NCBI GenBank assembly: GCA_963582255.1
Contig: CAUZRD010000070.1
Span: 1-9,836, forward strand
From: CAUZRD01 sp963582255
GTDB taxonomy: Bacteria; Pseudomonadota; Alphaproteobacteria; Rhizobiales; TMED25
Length of the DNA stretch: 9,836 bases
Reading direction: 5' to 3'
In this document: one piece after another, positions 1-5,985 of the stretch
Layout of the letters: each line of letters begins with the position of its first letter
Position numbering within the stretch: position 1 is the stretch's first letter
Made by a program: the position numbers and the translations under genes
The notes under the pieces: model-generated
What the model saw: only the letters and a program-made list of their open reading frames with translations
Told to the model about the DNA's origin: nothing
Databases searched by the model: none

Positions 1-165
1 GCTCATCTTGGTGATCAGTCAGTTAGATCGGGAGAACTCCATAGACATGTTTGGAAGGTTGCTATTGAGATTAATCATTTTGCGACATGCATGCGCCTAC
101 TTAACAGGTTTGCGTGCCATTTAAGAGGTGCTAGGCGCGCGTCAGTTCCTAAATTGAGGTCAGAT
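1..165. other. Leader region upstream of the M24 gene
   Basis: No gene is supported here. An in-frame upstream ATG at 91 would add 25 residues to the M24 protein, but that extension is Arg/Cys-rich, has no family resemblance, and its ATG lacks a good ribosome binding site. The stretch includes the short palindrome CATGCATG (86-93) and AT-rich sequence around 65-80 that could hold a promoter. I found no pair of hexamers good enough to call. The end of any upstream gene is not visible, so the operon may start here or may continue from outside the window. Confidence 0.5.
156..159 (+). promoter_or_regulatory. Ribosome binding site fixing the M24 start
   Basis: GAGG lies 6 nt upstream of the ATG at 166. 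It supports that start over the ATG at 91, and family similarity also begins just after 166. Confidence 0.6.
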
Positions 166-1350
166 ATGTCTACTATTGATACTTTAGTTTCGGAAAAAGA
201 TCTCCGATTGAGTGCGATCAGAGGTGCTATGGAGAAGAGTAATCTCGATGCACTTATCGTATTGGGAACCACCGGTGTTGGAATCCCGATGAATGGTAAC
301 TACGCGTATGTTTCTCGGCATGTTCCGATGTATGCCTCATCGCTAGCATTACTGCAGTACGATGGTGATGTGGTGCTGTTTGTTCCTGGTGAGAACCAAT
401 ATTTAGAAGCCAAGGCAGAAAGCTGGATTGATGATGTGCGACTCGCTCGGGTCCCCGTACTTGATCTGTGTGCTTATATTGAGACCAATTTATCGCCTAT
501 GTCGAAGATCGGGATTTCGAGCTTTTCTGCTATGCCAGCGGCGGATGTCGCCACACTGCGCAATAAGTTTCCTGGCGTGGAATTTGTCGACGGTGCAGGC
601 ATAATTTTGGATTGCAGGGCAATCAAGAGTGCATATGAGCAAGAAGTTTTACGGCGCTGTACTGAGATTGCCGATGCGGGGCTAACACGTTCGATTGAGT
701 TTCTTCATCCAGGAGTTAGCGAATTTGAATGGAAGGCTGAAATTGAGAAGGTCATGACCATCGCGGGTGCGGATGGTGGATTCAACATGATCAGTGTTGG
801 TCCGCCGGAGTTATTTGGCGGGTATGTTGTTTCGCCAACGAGCAAGGTATTTTCCGATGGCGATCTTGCGTTGCTAGAGATCTCGCCTCGGGTGGAGGGC
901 TATTACAGCCAAATCGTGAGGTTGGTATCTTTTGGCCCTGTTAATCCTGACATAGCAAGGGCGCACGAGGCGTGCGTTGAGGCTAAGAAGGCGGCATTGG
1001 CGGTACTGCTTCCCGGCACACCGTTTACCAAAGTTTCCAAAGCGATGAAAAACACCCTAGATCAACATGGTTACACTATGAAAGATATTGCCGGGGCTCA
1101 TACGATTGGCCTTGATCTGTCGGAATTAATAATCACGCTAAATAATCCAGGTGTAGTTGAGGTTGGCATGGTGGTGACCGTGCATCCGATGGCCTCTCTT
1201 CCGGGGGGGAGGCAATTGTTTGTTGGTGACACGGTATTGATCGGATCGTCAGGCCCGGAGTTCCTCGGTGAGGTGCGCGATGACATTATTGTTCTGGGTG
1301 AGAGAAAAAAAGGTGATAAGTCCTCCGGATACCTTGAGACTTGGGCATGA
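166..1350 (+). CDS. M24-family (creatinase/Xaa-Pro peptidase fold) protein, metal site degenerate
   Basis: A 394-residue protein with the two-domain layout of M24B proteins: a creatinase-type N-terminal domain (about 1-150) and a pita-bread C-terminal domain (about 155-385). The pattern GDLxxLExxxxxxGYYSQ is the counterpart of the family's DxGxxxxGYxSD, and GAHTIGLD matches the GHxIGLD block. Aligned by eye to E. coli PepP, the five metal ligands D260, D271, H354, E383 and E406 become E238, Q249, H312, H340 and S361, and H361 becomes S319. An ordinary metallo-aminopeptidase is therefore unlikely. Creatinase is a precedent for a metal-free hydrolase on this fold, but the substrate-contacting Glu residues of creatinase do not seem to be kept either. 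The protein is probably cytosolic, as there is no signal peptide. Its stop overlaps the next start (ATGA), so translational coupling is likely. Fold call is firm; reaction unknown. Confidence 0.85.
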   Translation: MSTIDTLVSEKDLRLSAIRGAMEKSNLDALIVLGTTGVGIPMNGNYAYVSRHVPMYASSLALLQYDGDVVLFVPGENQYLEAKAESWIDDVRLARVPVLDLCAYIETNLSPMSKIGISSFSAMPAADVATLRNKFPGVEFVDGAGIILDCRAIKSAYEQEVLRRCTEIADAGLTRSIEFLHPGVSEFEWKAEIEKVMTIAGADGGFNMISVGPPELFGGYVVSPTSKVFSDGDLALLEISPRVEGYYSQIVRLVSFGPVNPDIARAHEACVEAKKAALAVLLPGTPFTKVSKAMKNTLDQHGYTMKDIAGAHTIGLDLSELIITLNNPGVVEVGMVVTVHPMASLPGGRQLFVGDTVLIGSSGPEFLGEVRDDIIVLGERKKGDKSSGYLETWA

Positions 1351-2363
1351 CGATCAATGTTGCGATTGTCGGTCTTGGTCGGTGGGGAAATACCCTTGGT
1401 GAGGCGATAGGTAAAAGTGACAAGCTAAGTCTCACTACTTGTTATTCGCGCTCCGAGGAACGACGACAGATCTTTACTGCGCACCATAATTGCGCGAGCG
1501 AAGACAGTTACGACAAGGTTTTAGTCCGAGATGATGTTGATGCCGTCATTATCACCGCGCCTAATCATGAACATTGCCGGCTTGGTGTCGCGGCGGCTCG
1601 CGCGGGTAAACATGTGTTCGTGGAAAAACCTATCGAGCTAGATATTGCGCGAGGCAGGGAGTTGATTGCGGAGTGCAGCAACGCTGGTATGAAGCTTGCG
1701 GTTGGTGCAAGCTCACGGTTCTTGCGTGGGCATCGGGTATGTCGTTCACTAATTGATGATGGCACGCTTGGTACGCTTGCCATGGTCGAGAGCAACTATT
1801 CTAACGCGCGTGGGTTGCACTATACCCCTGACAATTGGCAGTGGTTTTTAAAGGGATCCCCTGGCGGTCCGCTGATGCAGGTCGCTATCCACCAGATTGA
1901 CAATTTTCTCTACCTGTTTGGTCCTATGAAACGCGTGTCGGCTGAGTTCCGAAAAGTGATCACCAAATCGGAGATACCCGATGTCTGCGTCCTGTGGTTA
2001 GAATTTGCATCTGGCCTGCTTGGAACCTTGGGCACGAGTTTTATCTCACCAACGACGCCGTCAGGCCGGTATACTTATCATCTTAATGCTTATGGTGACC
2101 AAGCCAACTTCTACCATGATCGGTGGGATGGTATTTATCTGCTACGCAATGACTGTGATGACAAGGAGAGGGTTGTATACCAAGAGTTTAATGGATTTGA
2201 CTATCTGGTTGAGGAGTTGGACGAATTTTCTGATTCTATCACTGAGGACCGGGCGCCTGAAGTCAGCGGCCAGGATGGACTGCATGTCCTCACCGTGGTC
2301 AAAGCAGCGATGTTGTCGGCGCAGTTGAAACGGCCGGTTGATCTTGCTGAAGTCGATTTATGA
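1347..2363 (+). CDS. Gfo/Idh/MocA-family NAD(P)-dependent oxidoreductase
   Basis: A 338-residue protein of normal length for the family, which oxidises or reduces sugars, inositols and related polar alcohols or ketones using NAD(P). The N-terminal Rossmann domain opens with GLGRWG (residues 9-14). The family EKP motif is at 93-95, with K94 the expected catalytic lysine. The C-terminal alpha/beta domain carries GGPLMQVAIHQID, where H182 matches the catalytic His of inositol dehydrogenase; the usual Asp four residues earlier is Q178. I recall the Gln form from other family members, so this marks a subfamily rather than a dead enzyme. The start at 1347 overlaps the upstream stop by 4 nt and was preferred to the TTG at 1341 because of that coupling. 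Substrate not predictable from sequence; pairing with the M24 gene suggests they act on one pathway. Confidence 0.9.
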   Translation: MTINVAIVGLGRWGNTLGEAIGKSDKLSLTTCYSRSEERRQIFTAHHNCASEDSYDKVLVRDDVDAVIITAPNHEHCRLGVAAARAGKHVFVEKPIELDIARGRELIAECSNAGMKLAVGASSRFLRGHRVCRSLIDDGTLGTLAMVESNYSNARGLHYTPDNWQWFLKGSPGGPLMQVAIHQIDNFLYLFGPMKRVSAEFRKVITKSEIPDVCVLWLEFASGLLGTLGTSFISPTTPSGRYTYHLNAYGDQANFYHDRWDGIYLLRNDCDDKERVVYQEFNGFDYLVEELDEFSDSITEDRAPEVSGQDGLHVLTVVKAAMLSAQLKRPVDLAEVDL

Positions 2364-2451
2364 GCACATGCTTTCGTGCGCTTGCTCAATCACTCGCTGG
2401 GCCACCCAGTTAGAGGCAATACGTGTCAGCGTAAAAGGAAGGTAATGAGCC
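2364..2451. other. Intergenic stretch with small hairpin and mini-ORF
   Basis: An 88-nt gap. CTGGG-CCA-CCCAG at 2397-2409 is a perfect 5-bp stem with a 3-nt loop but has no T run, so it is not a standard terminator. The ribosome binding sequence AAGGAAGG (2435-2442) sits 9 nt before the acyl-CoA dehydrogenase ATG at 2452. A five-codon frame ATG-AGC-CAT-GAT-CGA-TAG starts at 2445 in another frame and overlaps that start. It may be meaningless or a small translational-coupling device. Confidence 0.35.
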
Positions 2452-3687
2452 ATGATCGATAGCCAGCTGAGCGAAGAACATATTGCTATTCAGGAACTGG
2501 CACATCAGTTCGCCGAGAAAGAAATTCGACCGATTGCGATGGAGCTAGACCATCAGGCTAATCCGGCCGATGCGGTTTATATGCCGCATCTTCTTCGGAA
2601 AATGGACGAAGTGGGGCTTCGTACCATGAGTATTCCAGAGGAATATGGCGGTGGTGGTATCGATGATCTGTTTACCCATGTGCTGGTCGCTGAGGAACTT
2701 GCTTGGGGAGACCGCGCTATTGTTGGGGCGCTGTTGTCATCTAATAAAATCACCCGGCTTTTGACTGCGGAGGCACTCGCGACCAAGGAGCAGCGGGAGA
2801 AATGGCTTCGGGCTTATTGTGATGATCCAGAATTTCTCATCACTCAGGCGATGACGGAGGCCGATTCCGGATCGGAGAATTTGCTTCCCTACGATGGTGT
2901 TGATGGTGGCTTCAGAACCACCGCGGTGAGAGATGGCGACGAGTATGTGATCAATGGTGCCAAGCGGTTTGTATCAAATACTGGTTATGCAAAACTGAAC
3001 TTCGTCTATGTGCGCACAGATACATCGAAGGGGATCAATAGTGGTGTAACACTGTTGATGGTGCCAATAGATGCGCCTGGGCTTTCCTTCGGTCGGGTCC
3101 ATGATAAAATGGGTTATCGACTTAATCTAAACCGTGAAATGTTTTTCACCGATTGCCGGGTACCGGTAGAAAATCGGTTGGGTCCTGAAAATTATGGTAT
3201 CTCGAACATCAACTCACATCTAAGAGCGGGTGATGGGCTCATTAATGCTGCCGGCATGATTGGTCTTGCTCGGGCGGCTTATGAGGCAACCCTCCAATAT
3301 GCGAAAGAACGTAAACAGAGCGGAAAATCACTTATTAATCACCAGGCAATAGGACTAAAGCTGGTTGAGATGTACACCGCGCTCAATGCAGCACGTGCCT
3401 ATGTGTGGCAGGCCGCTCGTGCGGTCGATAACCGGGACAACACACCACTTGATCTGAAGATGCCGGGCTCGGCCAGTTTGTTTGCTCATGAGGCAGCATG
3501 CGAGGTAACGCGCGGGGCAATGGAGATCCATGGTGGCAGTGGTGTGATGCGTGAGATGCCGATCGAAATGTATCTCAGGAATGCCTACAATATGTTACAT
3601 AGTGATGGTGGGATTATTATGAAAAAGTTAAAGGTGATGCGCCAGCTCAATGTCGACGCGGGCTTCGTCGACATCAATCTGGATTAG
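2452..3687 (+). CDS. Acyl-CoA dehydrogenase-family flavoprotein with Asp at catalytic-base positions
   Basis: A 411-residue protein, slightly longer than typical 380-400-residue acyl-CoA dehydrogenases. All three domains are present: an N-terminal helical domain (about 1-125), a beta domain with ITQAMTEADSGSE (the family's TEP-AGSD block) and NGAKRFVSNTG, and a C-terminal helical domain with YAKERKQSGKSLINHQAIG (family RxxFGK, here with Ser for Phe) and EIHGGSGVMREMPIE. FAD binding is expected. The catalytic Glu376 of MCAD aligns with D385 (HSDGG in place of YEGT), and the alternative base position, Glu in isovaleryl- and long-chain enzymes and Thr255 in MCAD, aligns with D261. The conserved Arg next to that position is G262. 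The protein may therefore have altered activity, or oxidise or eliminate from something other than a plain acyl-CoA. No hydratase or thiolase gene lies nearby. Confidence 0.9.
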   Translation: MIDSQLSEEHIAIQELAHQFAEKEIRPIAMELDHQANPADAVYMPHLLRKMDEVGLRTMSIPEEYGGGGIDDLFTHVLVAEELAWGDRAIVGALLSSNKITRLLTAEALATKEQREKWLRAYCDDPEFLITQAMTEADSGSENLLPYDGVDGGFRTTAVRDGDEYVINGAKRFVSNTGYAKLNFVYVRTDTSKGINSGVTLLMVPIDAPGLSFGRVHDKMGYRLNLNREMFFTDCRVPVENRLGPENYGISNINSHLRAGDGLINAAGMIGLARAAYEATLQYAKERKQSGKSLINHQAIGLKLVEMYTALNAARAYVWQAARAVDNRDNTPLDLKMPGSASLFAHEAACEVTRGAMEIHGGSGVMREMPIEMYLRNAYNMLHSDGGIIMKKLKVMRQLNVDAGFVDINLD

Positions 3688-3719
3688 CCCTAGAGAGCTG
3701 GCGTGATGATGGAGGTATC

Positions 3720-4469
3720 ATGGACTTAACTGGAAAAGTTGCACTTATCACCGGTGCAAATCGAGGACTTGGCGCTGCATGCGCAATCAAACTTGCCGAG
3801 CGCGGTGCTCAGGTGGCAGTGCATTATTTCTCCGATAAGGAGCGCGCAGAAAAAGTTGTTGAGAGTATATCCGACAATGGTGGTATTGGCTTTATTGTAC
3901 AGGCAGATGTGAGCCAGCCCAGTGCCGTCAAGCACATGGTTGAGATTTGTAATGAGCGCTTCGGATCAGTGGATATTCTCGTCAATAGCGCGCGCCAGTT
4001 AGGTGTTAAAAAGCCATTTTCCGAGCTTGTGTGGGCTGACTATGAGACCCAGATAAATACGATAATCAAAGGCGCTTTTCATTGTTGTCAGGCAGTTCTA
4101 GGTCCGATGATTGAGTGCCGCTCAGGCCGCATTATAAATATGCTGTCTACGGTTTTGCTCGAGCCAGATTGGCGCTGGCACACTTATGGTATGGCCAAGG
4201 GTGCGTTGCACCTTATGACACGAAATTTAGCAGCTGAAATGGGACCGCATGATGTTACCGTTAACGCGGTCTCACCTGGTTTTGTGCCCACCGACCGTGG
4301 AACGCCGCACAACGATAGTTATCGCGAGGACTTTCTGGCACTAACGCCGATGGCTCGGTTTGGTCAGCCCGAAGAGGTGGCTGATGCCGTCGCGTTTCTT
4401 GCTAGTGATGAGGCCCGTTTTATCACGGGCGCTAACATTCCAGTGTGTGGCGGCAAGGTGATGTTCTAA
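3720..4469 (+). CDS. Classical short-chain dehydrogenase/reductase (SDR)
   Basis: A 249-residue classical SDR, close in layout to FabG-type 3-oxoacyl reductases and sugar or polyol dehydrogenases. The cofactor motif TGANRGLG is at residues 11-18. The catalytic tetrad is complete: N113, S143, Y156 and K160 (YGMAK). The usual NNAG stretch reads NSAR at 89-92. After beta-2 the sequence is HYFSDKERAE, with no Asp at the strand end, which fits NADP(H) slightly better than NAD(H), though this is weak. PG near the SPGFVPT loop and a C-terminal GANIPVCGG are standard. GGAGG sits 4 nt before the ATG, 32 nt after the acyl-CoA dehydrogenase stop, so the two are surely co-transcribed. It probably interconverts a hydroxy and a keto intermediate; the substrate cannot be named. 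Confidence 0.93.
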   Translation: MDLTGKVALITGANRGLGAACAIKLAERGAQVAVHYFSDKERAEKVVESISDNGGIGFIVQADVSQPSAVKHMVEICNERFGSVDILVNSARQLGVKKPFSELVWADYETQINTIIKGAFHCCQAVLGPMIECRSGRIINMLSTVLLEPDWRWHTYGMAKGALHLMTRNLAAEMGPHDVTVNAVSPGFVPTDRGTPHNDSYREDFLALTPMARFGQPEEVADAVAFLASDEARFITGANIPVCGGKVMF

Positions 4470-4555
4470 GTGATGTTACTGCTGACACTGGCAAGTTAAG
4501 GTAATGAGCATTTAGATTCGTTCTCGGTTTTTTACATCCACTGGAGGATAGTGCA
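4470..4555. other. Intergenic stretch with short repeats and mini-ORF
   Basis: An 86-nt gap with no terminator-like stem. GTGATGTT occurs twice 12 nt apart (4458-4465 and 4470-4477), straddling the SDR stop. The 12-mer AAGGTAATGAGC at 4498-4509 is identical to 2439-2450, and here as there its ATG opens a tiny frame (ATG-AGC-ATT-TAG, 4504-4515). A T run lies around 4528-4533. Confidence 0.35.
4543..4547 (+). promoter_or_regulatory. Ribosome binding site supporting a GTG start
   Basis: GGAGG lies 8 nt before the GTG at 4556. No in-frame ATG occurs between it and the conserved N-terminal PRRVVVG segment shared with the next cupin, so the GTG is the likely start. The nearer GTG at 4551 is out of frame. 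Confidence 0.65.
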
Positions 4556-5107
4556 GTGCCAGATAGACCTATACCGCCGCGCCGCGTGGTCGTTGGTAAT
4601 GACAAAGCCGGTAAGTCAAAGGTAATTTTTGATAGCCGCAACCCACATCAACATTGGCGCGGCAGTGGCACCTCGACCTATTTTAACGAGATTTGGACGT
4701 TCGATAATTGTCCGATTGATCTTTCTGAACAGCGCGATGGAGGGGATAGGTTGATGAGCCATTCTCCGCCGGGGAATGGGGCTCACTATAGGCTTATCCA
4801 GTCGGGCGGCGAGGATGAAAACCCGGAAGATCAGCAAGAGGCTGACCGTCACTTCGCCGAGATGAACCGCACTGGCCTGTCAGAGCGGATCAAGAGCGAC
4901 CGGCATTGGAATATGCACCGCACGCGTACCGTCGATTATGGTGTGGTAACACAAGGCCAGCGCCTGCACATATTGCCTGACGATGAGATCGTGATGAATG
5001 CAGGGGACGTCATTATCCAACTTGGTCATTATCATTCATGGGGTACGGTGGACGGTAAGCCTAATGACATGCTGTTTATCATGATCGGCGGCGATCGATA
5101 TATTTAA
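4556..5107 (+). CDS. Cupin-domain protein, first of a tandem pair
   Basis: A 183-residue single-domain cupin. The N-terminal part (PRRVVVGNDKAGKS) is followed by a longer linker than in its neighbour, then the beta-barrel from about residue 118: MHRTRTVDYGVVTQG and AGDVIIQLGHYHSW, the family's second cupin motif. Candidate metal ligands are H121, H158 and H160. The strict first cupin motif HxH is not present, which is usual in this particular cupin group. The middle region (about 80-105) is rich in Glu, Asp and Gln (GGEDENPEDQQEAD). The gene starts with GTG. It is a paralog of the next gene, which begins 11 nt downstream, so the two proteins could act as a heteromer. Cupins range from dioxygenases to isomerases, lyases and sensors; which applies here cannot be decided from sequence. 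Confidence 0.82.
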   Translation: MPDRPIPPRRVVVGNDKAGKSKVIFDSRNPHQHWRGSGTSTYFNEIWTFDNCPIDLSEQRDGGDRLMSHSPPGNGAHYRLIQSGGEDENPEDQQEADRHFAEMNRTGLSERIKSDRHWNMHRTRTVDYGVVTQGQRLHILPDDEIVMNAGDVIIQLGHYHSWGTVDGKPNDMLFIMIGGDRYI

Positions 5108-5118
5108 GGGGATAGATC

Positions 5119-5676
5119 ATGCGAGACGACCAACCAAGACCCGTTCGGCGGATAGTTGCCGGTGTTGGAAAGAGTGAAGAAGATGTTATTATTCACGAAG
5201 ATGGACAGAGTCCAGATGTACGCACTGATCCTGCTCGTCCTGGTTTTGCCTCAACACGTATATGGGTGACCACGGCAACTCCGGCGCCCGTTGCCGGACA
5301 GCTTGAGACATTGGGTGAGCCGCATACGATCGAGCCGCCTAAGGGGGGGTCGGTATGTAGGTTTGTTACCATTCCGCCGGATGCTTGGTTCATGGGTTCG
5401 GTTACAGATGAGAAAGTCGCAGATTTTTTTTCAGCAATGGGCTCACCTAATGCCTCGCGACTTGGTGAGGGAGCACCACACCCTTATATGCAACAAACTG
5501 ATACTCTTGATTATGTTTTTATTCTTGATGGTGAAGTAACCCTCGTGCTTGATTCCGAGGAAGTGTATCTGAGAAAGGGTGATACCGTTGTTCAGCTTGG
5601 AGCAAGTCATTCGTGGAGCAATAAATCGGATAAACCATGCGAGTTAGTCATCTCCTCCCATGATGGTGAAAGTTGA
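5119..5676 (+). CDS. Cupin-domain protein, second of a tandem pair
   Basis: A 185-residue cupin paralogous to the preceding protein: both start with P-R-R-V/I-V-x-G near the N-terminus and share the T-x-T-x-DY block and GD-x-x-x-QLG-x-x-HSW. The barrel runs from about residue 120 to 180, with YMQQTDTLDYVFILDGE and KGDTVVQLGASHSWSN. H164 matches H160 of the first cupin, but Q125 replaces the His found there (H121), so the metal site is reduced or different. This copy resembles the common bacterial single-domain cupin group more closely than the first does (FxxMGSPNASR, then SHSWSNKSDKPCEL). AAGGGG (5106-5111) overlaps the upstream TAA and serves as its ribosome binding site, 7 nt before the ATG, indicating tight coupling. 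The gene carries a G7 run (5343-5349) and a T8 run (5424-5431), yet the frame is intact. Confidence 0.85.
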   Translation: MRDDQPRPVRRIVAGVGKSEEDVIIHEDGQSPDVRTDPARPGFASTRIWVTTATPAPVAGQLETLGEPHTIEPPKGGSVCRFVTIPPDAWFMGSVTDEKVADFFSAMGSPNASRLGEGAPHPYMQQTDTLDYVFILDGEVTLVLDSEEVYLRKGDTVVQLGASHSWSNKSDKPCELVISSHDGES

Positions 5677-5710
5677 GTAAGCCAAATTCCGCGTGCTTTC
5701 TGATCTGTGT

Positions 5711-5730
5711 GCTAACCAATATTGGCTAGC
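5711..5730. promoter_or_regulatory. Near-perfect 20-bp palindrome, candidate operator
   Basis: GCTAACCAATATTGGCTAGC reads the same on both strands except for one mismatched pair (positions 5 and 16); the central CCAATATTGG is perfect. By a simple random-sequence estimate, a palindrome this good is expected about 0.3 times in the whole window and about 0.01 times in this gap. Such a site fits a dimeric repressor or activator. No regulator gene is in the window to pair with it. Confidence 0.45.
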
Positions 5731-5842
5731 GTCCCTTATCTTTTATACCGGAGGTAAGAGACGTTATTGTTGGCATCTAGTCCTTCGACACGCAAGTTGG
5801 GTTGAGCTCAGGCCCATGGCATGATGCTAGTTGAGGGCACAT

Positions 5843-5864
5843 AGGCCAGCGCTGGTACCTTTTT
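5843..5864 (+). terminator. Weak terminator-like hairpin
   Basis: AGGCCA-GCGC-TGG-TA-CCT followed by TTTT. The stem is 6 bp with a 2-nt bulge and a 4-nt loop, and the T run is five long counting the last stem base. It contains the perfect 10-bp palindrome CCAGCGCTGG (5846-5855). The stem is too short for a strong terminator. It could still partly separate the cupin transcript from the ThDP-acs segment. Confidence 0.25.
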
Positions 5865-5895
5865 GGGATCTGGAAAAAACACGCGCCAAACTTTC

Positions 5896-5925
5896 TTGAA
5901 CTCTCAGAATCTCATCTTAGTTAAT
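5896..5925 (+). promoter_or_regulatory. Weak sigma-70-like promoter candidate for the ThDP gene
   Basis: TTGAAC (5896-5901), an 18-nt spacer and GTTAAT (5920-5925) match the -35 and -10 consensus at four of six bases each. Transcription would start near 5932, giving a leader of roughly 54 nt. Such matches are common by chance, and the main support is the position in a long gap just before a gene. Confidence 0.25.
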
Positions 5926-5985
5926 AAAAAAGTGATAGTTTGTGCTCAGACAGCGCGGTGTCAGACCATTAGATGTGGGGAAGCC

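Larger units (their letters stand above)
5677..5985. other. 309-nt non-coding gap between cupin pair and ThDP gene
   Basis: This is the only long gap in the window, and no convincing gene lies in it. It holds, in order: a 20-bp near-palindrome (5711-5730); a strong Shine-Dalgarno-like GGAGGTAAGAG (5750-5760) that is followed only by a 12-codon TTG frame (5767-5805); a weak hairpin followed by five T residues (5843-5864); a weak promoter candidate (5896-5925); and a direct repeat of TCAGAC 15 nt apart (5946-5951 and 5961-5966). Together these suggest a transcriptional boundary or control region, or the remnant of a lost small gene. Confidence 0.5.

Noticed and set aside
91..165. Longer N-terminus for the M24 protein starting at the ATG at 91
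   Set aside because: The added 25 residues resemble no family N-terminus, and the ATG at 166 has GAGG at good spacing.
2005..2328. 107-codon + strand frame inside the Gfo/Idh gene
   Set aside because: It lies wholly within a well-supported gene in another frame, has no ribosome binding site and no recognisable domain.
2397..2409. CTGGG-CCA-CCCAG hairpin as a terminator after the Gfo/Idh gene
   Set aside because: The stem is short and no T run follows. It is noted only as a small hairpin.
5863..5985. Longer N-terminus for the ThDP protein from the TTG at 5863
   Set aside because: The 41 extra residues look like translated non-coding DNA, and known family members start just before MHAGEAVAEA.
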